14,010 nucleotides of DNA. Source: Paraglomus occultum. Taxonomy: Eukaryota > Glomeromycota > Glomeromycetes > Paraglomerales > Paraglomeraceae. The DNA lies in NCBI GenBank assembly GCA_910592205.1, contig CAJVPJ010000965.1:1-14010 (forward strand). The letters are read 5' to 3'. Made by a program: the position numbers and the translations under genes. Under the pieces are notes generated by a model, which made no database searches, was not told the origin of the DNA, and was given only the letters and a program-made list of their open reading frames with translations. Each line of letters opens with the position of its first letter. Position 1 is the stretch's first letter. Positions 1 to 9,811 of this stretch are shown here, piece after piece.

Positions 1-429
1 AATCCCATCGGATCATAATCGTCGATAATTACTCGAGGTTAAATAGATATCAACGGATTAGCGTATACGATACGATTCATTCGTAAGTATTCAAAAGCCT
101 GTTCAAAGGTCACTAACTGTTTAGAAGAATTAGCATTAGTAGGCGTTGCCGATAACAGCCGTTGGAAGACGCTAAATCTCGAGGTTACACGATCGCTCTC
201 CCACGTGTAACGTCACGACATTACTCAGATATATAACTAGCCGAATGTAGCAATCTTAAATCTCCATTGTTCTAACTTTTTTCGAGACATTTGAAATTTC
301 TGTTGTAGATAAAAGATAAGCATATCCATATCAGATTCGGTTTAACGAGAAACTCTGAAGATAAAGAAATTAAATAATCAAGTATCTCTTTCTTATATGT
401 ATTAGCTTCACAAGTAGTATATCAACATG
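1..429. other. No gene seen
   Basis: AT-rich sequence with frequent stops in all frames. It holds only short protein-like stretches that may be the distal end of the relic at 430-945. Confidence 0.4.
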
Positions 430-945
430 ACATATATCTTGAGAAGAAGTTTTTTCTATATTCTGCATCATATTGAGCTAGGATTTCTAAGAATAAATCT
501 TCTTCATCAATTGCTATGAATCCAATAAGTTTTCTTCCATACCCTATTAGTTCTTGAACCTACACGGGTTGCACCACTCCTGATAGCATAACCGCACCAA
601 TTACTCAATATTGCATTATTGTAGCATTGATATATGGTGTCCCTTTAGCTCTGGTCTTAAAACCAAAGAGTAACAATGCATCTTCTCGAATTTTAACGAT
701 TTTTTCCCGTGATTGCTCGAAAGTCTTAGCCACATCATCACCAGAAAGAAAATTCATATCATCTATATCTCTAAAACCTATTGCTTGGACAAGATTATGG
801 TACCGCTGACCATTGTTTTACTGAATAAAATTTATGTAAATCGACCGAGGACGGATCCATAGATTCATGTGAATTTTCCCACTACATTTCTTCTTGCATT
901 GGAACCTTGTCTTCTGAAATATGCCAGCCTCCTAAAATATTGTAA
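430..945 (-). pseudogene. Unrecognised decayed coding sequence
   Basis: Minus-strand reading gives long protein-like stretches interrupted by stops. LYNILGGWHISEDKVPMQEE comes first (945-885), then SVDLHKFYSVKQWSAV. After a frameshift near 805 comes DDMNFLSGDDVAKTFEQSR and FGFKTRAKGTPYINATIMQY (to about 605). From there two frames look coding: one gives ILSNWCGYAIRSGATRVGSR, the other, after stops, GRKLIGFIAIDEEDLFLEIL (to 490). The mixture is typical of a gene with several indels. I cannot name the family. Confidence 0.5.
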
Positions 946-962
946 AGGTTCAGGACTATCGT

Positions 963-1003
963 GAATAAGCACCCACCCCTATCATAGTGAGGGGTGCTTA
1001 TTC
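963..1003. repeat. Hairpin with 12-bp perfect arms
   Basis: GAATAAGCACCC (963-974) and GGGTGCTTATTC (992-1003) are exact inverse repeats with a 17-nt loop. The loop edge also carries ACCCCT/AGGGGT (975-980 and 990-995), so a second, competing pairing is possible. It lies just upstream, in the minus-strand sense, of the relic at 430-945. It may be a small foldback remnant. Confidence 0.6.
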
Positions 1004-1453
1004 CGTAAAGTCTTATCGACATTATTAAAAAACTCACACAATTTCTGCGAAAATCCTACGAGGTGATTGGTCTTGATTTGTTAGAAAATTTGATTGGTTC
1101 TTTACATATAAGGATTTAATCTGGAATAACGCCAGCCACTCCAATCCTAATTTCATGACCAGAATTGAGACATTAAAACAGACATACACTTAGACATCAA
1201 AGTCACGGATCAAACGTTGAAAACTATCATATACTTATATGTGCAACTAATAACAAGTAGTAAAACTACTACACTCTTGAAGAACGCTATATAATTCTAA
1301 TTATTCTGAGCACATTGCTTTGCGCGCGCTATGAGCGTTGACGCTAAAACTTAATGTATTAATGCCTTTTAAAGCAATCTTATTGATAATCTATCTATTG
1401 TATTAGTATAAAAACAATGAAAATTCAAGTTATGCAATAGCAAACAGTTATCG
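1004..1453. other. No gene seen; downstream flank of MULE relic
   Basis: There is no open frame of note. This stretch should contain the 3' terminal inverted repeat of the MULE element if it survives, but I found no convincing inverse match in the region upstream of the transposase. A short GCGCGCGC run lies at 1322-1329. Confidence 0.4.
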
Positions 1454-3420
1454 TTACGGTAGAAATAGAGTATGCGGCTTCGAATTTTTCCACATTGGTT
1501 GTCTGCTTCTTTTTCTGCGCTCTTTCTCTACATCATCCATAATTGAACATACACGTTTTGTGCCTCGAAGTAATGTCTTTACATGCTTATGGTTTTTAGC
1601 AGCATATTATTTACGTATGTGACTAATAAATGATTCATAATATGCAAGCTCCGTTTGAAAATCTTCTCGTGAAAGAGTAGACTCTTCATTTTCGTTATTC
1701 AAATGTTCAGCGGCTTCGATTAACGGATAATTTTCTGGTACAACATAATGTGCATTAACTTCAGAATGCCATTTAAAGGATACACGGTACGTCGGGTAAA
1801 GTCGCTGTATAATAATCGTCGTGATGTTTTATCTATTTTCTGAACAAGATGATTGCATATTAGGAAACGACTGTGAAGGAAAGCTGGACAGCTACATATC
1901 CATCAATGTAATAACGTTCTTCTGCATGTACAGCAATGTCTTCAGTAGCACAACTTTTCCATGCGCTAAAATTCTCCCACCAATATGGATTGACTCTACC
2001 GTTTACTAGCTGATGCAACCGAGTAGTTTATGCTGCAGCTACTTTTTTGCAAAGAACAAAAACAACGTAATCTATTCGGGGAGATTAAATCTGTACAAAT
2101 AGTCATGTTTTACAACTTTTCAATGGGCTTCAATTATCATGTTCGTCTTCCCCGGGATTGTTGGATTGGTACTTCGTGCCCATAAATTCCAACGTTTTTT
2201 TGTGTACCACGAAAAGATAATTCCAGAGTTCGGGGAAAGCGTGTTTGTGACAAAATTGATAAATTTCGGACAGCTGTTTTCCAGATTTCTTCCGCAGTTA
2301 AAAAATTTTATCTATTCCAAATGGTATTAACGGATGCAAATTAAATGTCGCTCAACTAAGTTGAGTATGCTGACTTAATGTCTAGCTGGGCAAACATTGT
2401 CATTGTTCGTGTTAGTTGGCACAAAATTAGGATCAATGAAATCAAGATCTGTCAACTCGAGTGTAGTAAATCTTCTGTATTTTCCTCGCTGATTTGATTT
2501 CATTTTCGTCACAATGGCTTTTTTTATATGCCAAAGGCAAAGTTAAACATTAGCATTTGGCCAAACATTTTTGGCTGCATTTATCTGAGAAAAGTTCTTG
2601 TCAGAAAACACGTAATCTGGTGAAAGTCCGAGATTTTTGAATTGAGAAAAAAATTCTGTCAAGATTGTTGTTTTTCCCATATCAAGAATATTGCTGTCTT
2701 CAATCACATACAAAATCAAGTAACCTAGCGCAAATCCTGTACCTTGATACTGGCCTATTATTGCATATAATTCAAAACATCCTTTAGCCGTCTTGTACGT
2801 TGCATCTACGTGTATTTCTTTAACATTTTCTTCAAATATGTAAAGCATGACAAATGCTAATGCTGTCAGACCCCCCGACATTAATAAAACACAACCTTTT
2901 TCCTTTAAATCGTTCTTCAAGAAGAAGTATCGCAGACTGCACAGAATTTTTGTTTTTTTGGTATGTTTTTCAGTAGCTACGCTCCATCAATAATAGATCT
3001 GTTTATAGTTATGTCTCGAGATCGAAAAGTGTTGAAAGGTGAGTGCGCAGTTGTAATGGATCCAAATGAAAATTTTTCTGGATTTCGCTGACTACTTCTG
3101 GAGGGACGCTGCTCGTTGTCGAAGGCTTTTCGTGTTGTAAAAGATGTTTAATCTGAATCTTGGCCTTACACGTCTCCATATTAATGCGAAGTATGAGTTG
3201 ACCATGACATTCGAATCTTTGCATCCGCTTTCGATTAGAGTCTTGTAATTATTAAACACCGAAGATTGATTGCAAAGATAATATATTGTGCAAACTTTCT
3301 CTGGGTTTTGTACTGAGGGATTAATTTCTGCAGAAACTATAAAAATTTTGAATCAACCTGCTTCCACTTGTACCAGTCCGCATTTTCAATTTCGTCTCTG
3401 ATTTGTTGGGCGATTTGATT
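1454..3420 (-). pseudogene. Decayed MULE transposase with SWIM zinc finger
   Basis: This is a nearly full-length but dead transposase of the Mutator-like (MULE) superfamily, which moves DNA transposons with a DDE catalytic core. Pieces in order: N-terminal segment (RFECHGQLILRINMETC, 3224-3009), first catalytic Asp in HVDATYKTAKG (codon 2804-2806), second Asp in DYVFSDKNF (2600-2602), the CLWHIKKA motif after a stop, third catalytic Glu in IIEAHW (2129-2131), a SWIM motif CSC...CNH (1849-1896) and a basic C-terminus ending at 1454. Disabling changes include frameshifts near 3235, near 3005 and in 2100-1800, and in-frame stops at 2987-2989 (TGA where Trp is expected), 2543-2545 (TAA), 2120-2122 (TGA after HW) and near 1630. 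The family match is strong. No terminal inverted repeats could be identified. Confidence 0.85.
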
Positions 3421-3529
3421 TATTTTTACTATAATAGATGGTATGAGTATCCCGTTAATCGAAGGTGGTTAATGACTCACATAAGTCCGATTTACCGATG
3501 GAGGAAATCACGAATATGATTAAGACATC

Positions 3530-3926
3530 TCTCTTATGTGCCCAAGATAATAAGCATCGAAAGAGGCAGTACAAAATATTTTGCAATATATCTCCTCCAA
3601 TACCCAGAAAATTAGATAATGTTTTTCGCCACAATATTCACCACTACCCTCCAAACCCTCTATATTATGGTTTTTATTACATAAAGGGCAGGGTACTGAT
3701 CTATTAAAATCAAAGTAATTATTTTAAGCTATGTTTCAGAAGTTAAATAAAAAAAACACTCTAATACCATGTTAATACCGTGTTGTTGCCTTTCTTCCGG
3801 GTCTTTAGGTAAAACAGAAATTGGGAATTGTCCTGATAGAGATTTCATTGGGCTTGGTCTGCAAGTTTAATTCATCATGTTGTTATTGATTTCGTCTATT
3901 ATCCTTTCAAGTTCGGCGTGAGCTGG
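3530..3926 (-). pseudogene. C-terminal relic with CPLC-x3-H motif
   Basis: A second, different relic with the same kind of C-terminal motif. An exon fragment (3926-3779) encodes PAHAELERIIDEINNN and, after a stop, LSGQFPISVLPKDPEERQQ. A well-formed intron (3778-3701, 78 nt, GT-AG) follows. Downstream, in another frame, comes VPCPLCNKNHNIEGLEG then CGEKHYLIFWV (motif 3667-3690). The Cys-x2-Cys-x3-His pattern suggests a small zinc-binding end domain. Frames are shifted and stops are present, so it is not functional. It lies between the MULE relic and the larger relic at 4038. Confidence 0.5.
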
Positions 3927-4037
3927 CATAGTAGTAAAGAATATAATTAACTATTTTTCAATAACTCCCTGTCTCACGAAGTAAGGATCTAAATACTTAT
4001 ATTTTGCTCAATGACAGAACCAAGGTGTTAATATAAT

Positions 4038-5660
4038 TTATACAATTATTCCGATGCAAACTGGCATGACAGTACTGATTTTAGATGCTTTACATTTAAT
4101 ATTAATATAGTAAAATTTATCTTTATATTCGCCTTTTATACCTTCTTCGTCCTCGTGAGTTAACTTGCATATTGGGCATAATGATTAAACATTAATCCCA
4201 TAATAATCAACATTTTGGCTACTAATTTCTTCATAAAAATTGGGATACTAATACCACTCCAATAATTTGTTGCGAAAATTAGCACGGGTATGAGCTGGAT
4301 TATTCTGTTTTTCAGGTAAAGTTTTTGTTTCGGGTGGTGACATGAATAGCATACTCGCCTCAGTTTTCAAGTTGGAAGAGGCATCAGATGCTTGAAATTA
4401 ACTGGCATACTTATCTTGGTTTCCGATAAAATTTTTGAGATTTGATATACAGTCAAACTCGGAAACCGATAATTCGCAAAATCGACACTTTTTTCAATTC
4501 CCGAAACACTTATAATAAAATTTTACTCGTAAAACCGATAACAAATATGAGATATAGATCTCGCAAAAACCAATGCATGTATCGTAATTGGCCAATCATA
4601 CTCCTAATTCGAAAAACGGAAAACCGATAGAAAAAGGCGAAAACGGCGCTATCGGTTTTCCGACTTTGACTGTATTTTGGACTTGTATCATTGCCGGTTG
4701 CAGACACATAGTGACTAGAATTTTCCATTTCGGTAGAAACACTGTCTTTTTCTCGGAAATTGGCAACTGCTCCGGAGAATCGATGGTTATTCCTTTTGAT
4801 ATGATTTCCTCAAAATCACGTCTTATTTTGCTACTTCGGTTTTAAGCTCAGCATTATCGGAAGCAGTATCTGCTCTACTTTTTTCTAACTTTTCAATTTT
4901 GCTCTTAAACTCTTAGTAATTTCTTCTTAAGTTCAGGAATTTCGGCATTTTCAGTCTCGAGATCAATGATTCGTTGTTTCTATAAATCTATTTCGGATAG
5001 GTCTTTAGATTTATTTCTTTGATCTTGCATGTGTTCTAGAATTAAATAGCAAAGACAGATCAAAGTCAGGATTCTCTGAAATAAATATTGTGGAATATAT
5101 ACAATAGAATATAAACAAATACATACTCGTAGCAACAACAAAGCCTCTACAAATTCTAATACAGTTTTTTTGTTATCTTGTGTTGGAATTTCTATAGAAC
5201 GTAAAAGGAAAAGACGACTTATGTCTTCATCGTCTTTAATAAGAACATACAGATTAAACTTTCGTCCTGCAACTTGGAATCCGAGAATGCCAAACTCATT
5301 TTCACGTGCTAATATACGCAGATTTCCCAGTTGGCAGATCCTTCAAAGCAGCTCTAATAATAGGAACAATGATATTTGTAACATATGTTCCCTCACTTTT
5401 ACTCTGTGTTTTAGCGAATTTGGGACTAAAAGCTGGATTTTTCCAAATCTCCCCTCTATAACATAAAAACATTAATAACGTGTATATTTTGAATGGATCA
5501 ACATTATTAATTTAATATTATACTTACAGAGTATCAAGAATCCTACCGAAATATCCTCAAGAACTTCTTCCCTCTCCATCCAACTTACATGTGGAAGTTT
5601 TTGATGAGGTACTGTATCTCCATAGTGCCATCATAGTTTAATAAAAATTCTTCACACGTT
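4038..5660 (-). pseudogene. Relic of a multi-exon fungal family (coiled coil, CPIC-H end)
   Basis: This is a decayed gene resembling, from memory, a hypothetical family abundant in Rhizophagus-type fungi; its function is unknown. Upstream exon fragments (to 5528) contain HVSWMEREEVLEDI and are followed by an intron at 5527-5456. The exon at 5455-5127 has EIWKNPAFSPKFAKTQ and EGTYVTNIIVPIIRAALKDL, then a break near 5301 where a segment appears deleted, then FGILGFQVAGRKFNLYVLIK. After an intron at 5126-5076 comes a coiled-coil region with a NAEIPELKKKL repeat. The last part carries NSSHYVSATGND, RANFRNKLLE and CPICKLTHEDEEGIKGEY, with the stop at 4038. In-frame stops and frameshifts occur throughout, and a MITE is inserted at 4450-4672. 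The introns still look spliceable, so decay is fairly recent. Confidence 0.65.
4450..4672. mobile_element. 223-bp MITE with TIRs and TA target duplication
   Basis: The element starts CAGTCAAACTCGGAAACCGA at 4450 and ends with the near-exact inverse (right arm 4650-4672, one mismatch and one indel over about 24 bp). It is flanked by TA on both sides (4448-4449 and 4673-4674), as expected for Tc1/mariner-type non-autonomous elements. A nested perfect 14-bp inverted repeat (4617-4630 with 4649-4662, 18-nt loop) uses the right TIR. It has no coding capacity for a transposase. It sits inside the decayed gene at 4038-5660, and removing it rejoins recognisable sequence on both sides. Confidence 0.75.
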
Positions 5661-6365
5661 GTTTCTATTGAATTAGGGAGAGGTTATCCCATATTGATAT
5701 ATTTTATCAGTTCCTAGAATATATCCATTTAAACATAACCTTCATCACGTAAAAAGTGGATTTTGTTCTCACAATAAAAAATTCATACTCTTCTTTTGAT
5801 AACGCTTATAATCTCCTCTTTACCGCTGATAACCTGGCTTGCAAGTGGGTGTCGCCATGAAAGCTCTGAAGATTTAAACTTATCTATACTTCTTCGTACT
5901 GAATTAGCATATCTAGCTTTCTTTTTTTAAGATTCCCCTTCAATATTCGCAAATTATATTCAATCTCATAATAGGTAGTTGTTCTTCCTGTTTAGCAACT
6001 TCAAAAGTCCTGAAGACTACATACGCCTTCATAAGCATCATCAAACTAGCGCAGAAAAAAACTTAAGTCATACGTTGTTGCTATGAATAATTATTCTAAA
6101 TCGTGTGCGCACACATCAGATCATATCATGCAAAATTATCAACCATGTATGGCCAGTACATAGATGCTAAATTGCATGACAAATATATTCGTCTCAAACT
6201 AGAAGCAAATAAATACCCCCATACGTCTGTGGATTAATACATTTAATGATCAAACCAGGGCTTGTATGGCTTTGGATATAACCTTACACCAGTTATCAGA
6301 ATTATTTCTGCACTATCATCATATAATAATATAAAGTTTTCTGACGAACAATCTTATTAACTAAC
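5661..6365. other. Degenerate sequence, possible relic upstream exons
   Basis: The minus strand gives several protein-like stretches with many stops, for example LSAVKRRL and LKKRKLDMLIQYEE. These may be 5' exons of the relic at 4038-5660 in advanced decay, but none can be placed with confidence. Confidence 0.3.
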
Positions 6366-6572
6366 CTTTAAAGGTAATCCTTGAAGCTTTTGACATTTCT
6401 GAATCTGTTTTATACGAAGGCAAGACAGCTGTAATTGCTTGATGAAATATGTCTTAAATTTTCCTTTGCGAACCAAGGTTCTTCATTCATTGCATGAAAA
6501 CGCAGTTATGTGTTCTGGTAAAGCCACACGAAGAAAATTACAATAACAAGTAGAATCATATAATGCGTTCAT
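6366..6572 (-). pseudogene. Short decayed coding fragment
   Basis: Reading the minus strand from an ATG at 6572 gives MNALYDSTCYCNFLRVALPE then HITAF. A frameshift near 6490 leads into MNEEPWFAKENLRHISS, and another near 6440 into AVLPSYKTDSEMSKASRITF, which ends at a plausible donor (GTTAGT at 6365). Three consecutive protein-like stretches in different frames suggest a gene with two indels. It could be the 5' part of the relic at 4038-5660 or a separate gene. The family is not recognised. Confidence 0.35.
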
Positions 6573-6594
6573 TCTTGCGTAATTAATTTGGATA

Positions 6595-7606
6595 CAGAAA
6601 ATAGTGTTAAGTTTCTATTACGCAAGTAACAAATGAAACCGATTTTTTTTGGCATTTCGGCGTGAGGCATGAAAATAGATTCGAGATGAAACTATGCGAA
6701 AAAAGTTTTCACAAAGAATATATATATATATATGCAATATCTGCACGGGCCATGTGTTAATTTATCGAGTTCGGTTAACATAAAAAGAGTACTCTATGAA
6801 AAGATTACATCATGCATAAAAAGTTCCATGACCTTCTGATATGGAATGATGGTACTTGTACTAGTATAGTACTTGGTATGGTTACACAAAATGGGATTTT
6901 TGCATAGTCATAGTAATAGTAATAGTAAGACCCTCAGACCAGGTGTCTGTAAATATGTTCATTGTAATTGTTCCATTTTAGCAGTAATAATAAACAGAAA
7001 AGATAAGTACAGGATGCACTAACTAGCAGCATGTTAATGTGTACACATACAGGTACTAGTACCTCTCAATATCATCACATATTAATATTTACTAGAGGAT
7101 TATGAGAGGTGACACCATTATTATTATTAACAACACTAGGATCAACATTGAAACACTGTGCTCCATGTTTACTGCAGTGATATATACAGTATGTCAGTTG
7201 ATTTGCATTCGAATTTGTATTCACAAGACTCTTGGTGTTTAAGAAAACGGTTTTATTGCTTCACTGAAAGTTTTGATGAGGGAGTCTGTAATCTGTGAGA
7301 GGATATCTAACTGACCTCCTCTCTGGCCGGATAAAAGTTTTAACTGATCATATCGTCCAATTTATATTATTGTTATTATTATTATTATCGACTTCCCTAT
7401 CCCACCGAAGCATCATAGCAGACTGGTAGTACTACCAGCATTAGGCCAAGTAGCACCAGTTTTGTGGCTCAGCGAATAATCAGTAGGTCACCAGTCACGC
7501 CACTAACTTTTTGCCGATAAAAAAGAATTTCACTTTCCTGGCACATTTCGACTATCCATCCAATAATAAAAGATATACTAAATTCCTAAATTTATTATTT
7601 ATTATT
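6595..7606. other. AT-rich intergenic stretch with microsatellites
   Basis: No supportable gene on either strand. It holds the TA, AGTAAT and ATT simple repeats and a 12-bp palindrome GGTACTAGTACC at 7052-7063. Confidence 0.5.
6718..6733. repeat. TA dinucleotide microsatellite
   Basis: Eight uninterrupted TA/AT dinucleotides in an AT-rich non-coding stretch. Related simple repeats nearby are an AGTAAT-type tract at 6904-6929 and an ATT tract at 7365-7388. Confidence 0.7.
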
Positions 7607-7719
7607 ATGGTAATCGACCCGATCAAGAACGAGGGAGATCATATTTATAATCCAATTATAAACAAGACGGTGAACAGAACAACCAATAGTATTTATTTCG
7701 AGAAGGAACAATCGGGAAG
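7607..7719 (+). CDS. Possible isolated first exon
   Basis: An ATG-started frame of 37 codons (beginning MVIDPIKNEGDHIYNP, ending KEQSG) runs into a strong donor, AAG|GTAAAG at 7720. It is hydrophilic and Asn-rich. It lies 68 bases before the predicted gene at 7787 on the same strand, but its phase does not join any acceptor in that model without a stop. It could be an alternative first exon, a 5' leader exon or chance. Confidence 0.25.
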
Positions 7720-7786
7720 GTAAAGATGCGTAGCTCTATTAATTTGCGCTTGTTATTAAATGAATTACAATTTTAATCCTTAGAAA

Positions 7787-8696
7787 ATGACAATTTCCAA
7801 AATAAAAAAAAAAACAATTGTTTTCTCAACAAACAAGAAATCAGGTACCCCAATTGACATTGTTAATTGTGTCATTGTATTTCTAAGGTTTTGAACAATA
7901 ATTATCTCAGAAATGATAGGCCGATATTAGAGTCAGCAGATTCGCAAATGAATCAAGGGTCATCATCTGTTCTGTCTTCTAACTTTAATTGTAATGAATA
8001 TGAAAGTAATAAAGATCTTAGTCGCCTGATGAACTAATTTACACACGCATACAGTATTTACATATATAGATAATGACCCTGGATATTACGATGATTTTTT
8101 ATGGGAAGACGCAATTAAGGATGTGAGTGACACAATGTGGTCGATGCCCTGTTACATGTTAACCAGCTATACTTATGTGCTTTTAAATGGATTCTTGAAG
8201 ATTATAATCTATCTACGAGTTCCGGAATTTTCAAAAGTCAACGATTCAACAGGTCAAGAAAAGCCGTGTTTATGTGCTATAAAAAAGATATTCAGAAAAT
8301 TTTGTATGCCTGTATTGTATTTATTATTATTATTATCATTTTGTGATGAATAGATGCCTCTCAAACGTAGTGTTGATTGAATCGACGAAACCAACATATC
8401 TTGATTGCAATAATGAGAAGGCTTATTTATTATTATAGATTGATGTTCATTACGACATTACCCTAGAAGTTAACACTGAAGTATCCTCTTCTATTATAGA
8501 TGTAGATGCTTTCGCTTCACTGAGAAAATGGTGTGAAAATTTTTCCATCATTGCAGAGTTGAACAATAAAGAGGACAAAGATGATTTTTGTAAAAGTCAG
8601 TGTTTATTCGTAAAGCCATCGAAGCTTTCGCAGTTTATTACTAAATTTATTAATAACGACAATGAGGATAACCTTCGTCCACGACATTTTACATGA
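7787..8696 (+). CDS. Unrecognised six-exon gene, about 197 aa (predicted)
   Basis: I do not recognise the product. Exons: 7787-7844, 7931-8005, 8070-8122, 8167-8303, 8354-8366 and 8439-8696. Introns are GT-AG of 86, 64, 44, 50 and 72 nt, and all phases agree from ATG to TGA. The predicted protein starts with a basic segment (MTISKIKKKTIVF), then a Ser/Asn-rich stretch, an acidic segment (DPGYYDDFLWEDAIKD), a basic helical part (SQRFNRSRKAVF) and a hydrophilic C-terminal region with LRKWCENFS and three cysteines. The 13-nt exon is the weak point: without its following intron the frame runs into a TAG at 8436-8438, so the copy may be broken there. A good donor at 8730 (GTAAGA) and an acceptor ending at 8793 suggest another 3' form in a different frame. 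No signal peptide or clear membrane segment is seen. Confidence 0.4.
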
Positions 8697-9434
8697 CTTA
8701 ATTAAAGTTTTTCGTGATTTGATGTTTGGGTAAGAGTCTTTGTATATAATCTTTTATTTTGAAATATCCTCATTATATCCTTTGGTTATGCAGACAGCGA
8801 AAGTTCATATTCAAAAGAAAATACATTAAAAAGCCCGACCACCGGAACAAATACTGTATTTGAGAGAGGTCTTCCTAAAAAATCTTTGCATGGGCCGGCT
8901 TCTGTGTTCACGGGAAGCATTACTTTTTGGTTTCAAAAATATTATGACCGGTGGATTTTACGTTGAAACCTCCGAGAATGCTTGGGGACAACTGGAGAGT
9001 TCATAAGTAATGTCCCGTCATATTGCACGGAATTTCTCTTCAGTAATGGAACGCACACAAATCAACAACAAAGCGCGTACTCATTATAGTCTTGTTCATA
9101 AGAAATCGAGTATTCGCAAAGTACCCAACGCATGCGCCCGACAGATTGTCAAGTCTTCTCTCCCGAAGCATAAATCGATTATCTTCAACTATGTACAATT
9201 TTATTGGCATTTACATAGGAATCCGAGCAACAAAACCATATCCACAATAATCAACTCTCTGTCTATGACACACTTCCGTCGCTGTTCTCTCTTTGTCTCC
9301 GCTTATGACATCAACAAATTTTTACCAATGCCAAAAGTCCACTGAAATCTGACAAAATCGTAGATAAATTGACAATTGGCAAGCACAGTGCACAGAGAAC
9401 CGTCCACTCAGTTTTGAACCTTTGTATTCCGATT
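8697..9434. other. Possible 3' exon region, otherwise no clear gene
   Basis: A strong donor (GTAAGA at 8730) and an acceptor (TTATGCAG ending 8793) bound a 64-nt putative intron. The sequence after it reads SESSYSKENTLKSPTTGTN in one frame up to a TGA near 8966. A 111-codon ATG frame (9010-9345, rich in Ser, Lys, Arg and His) follows on the plus strand, with no recognisable domain or flanking signals. I do not count it as a gene. Confidence 0.3.
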
Positions 9435-9565
9435 ACCGAAAATGTCATAGTCACAAGATCGTAAGAGTATACGTCCCGAGCACTGAAGATATCAGATCGT
9501 AAGGGTATACGTCCCGAGCACCGAAAATGTCATAATCGCAAGATCGTAAGGGTATATGTCCCGAG
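9435..9565. repeat. Three spaced copies of a 25-bp motif
   Basis: The unit AGATCGTAAGGGTATACGTC followed by CCGAG occurs at 9456-9480, 9494-9518 and 9541-9565, differing by one base each in the first and third copies. The first and third copies extend upstream with ACCGAAAATGTCAT (full unit 46 bp, 9435-9480 and 9520-9565). The middle copy is shortened, so the spacing is 38 and 47 bp. Each unit contains the GTATAC palindrome or a variant of it. It may be a young minisatellite or a cluster of protein-binding sites. Confidence 0.7.
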
Positions 9566-9811
9566 TACCCATGAACTTCGGCATACGTCCTTTCATCGAT
9601 AATGCGCTGGGTGGGACTTAGGACAAAGTACTAACATAACTCGGTATATCACCGATGGTGTAGGCCTCGGATCAGACAGCGCAAAGTTTCTTCTTTACCT
9701 TTCTTTGCTTTTATAGGCCTTGCATCATATTAATTGATCTTCCGTGGTTGTAAAATATTTCCCTGATTCAAGTCAAACCAACAACGATCTTGACCCCAAT
9801 AACACGTACTT

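Noticed and set aside
627-2330. Plus-strand frames at 627-809, 1821-2009 and 2139-2330
   Set aside because: They are antisense to the minus-strand relics, whose readings show recognisable motifs.
3465-5466. Plus-strand frames at 3465-3707, 4442-4630, 4588-4845 and 5170-5466, and the minus-strand frame 4510-4728
   Set aside because: The plus-strand frames are antisense to relic coding sequence or to the MITE. The minus-strand frame is relic sequence running on into the MITE, not a gene of its own.
7052-7063. Palindrome GGTACTAGTACC
   Set aside because: At 12 bp in a long AT-rich stretch and with no associated gene, it is likely chance.
9010-9345. 111-codon ATG frame
   Set aside because: It has no recognisable domain, no splice or promoter support, and a composition compatible with chance in this region.
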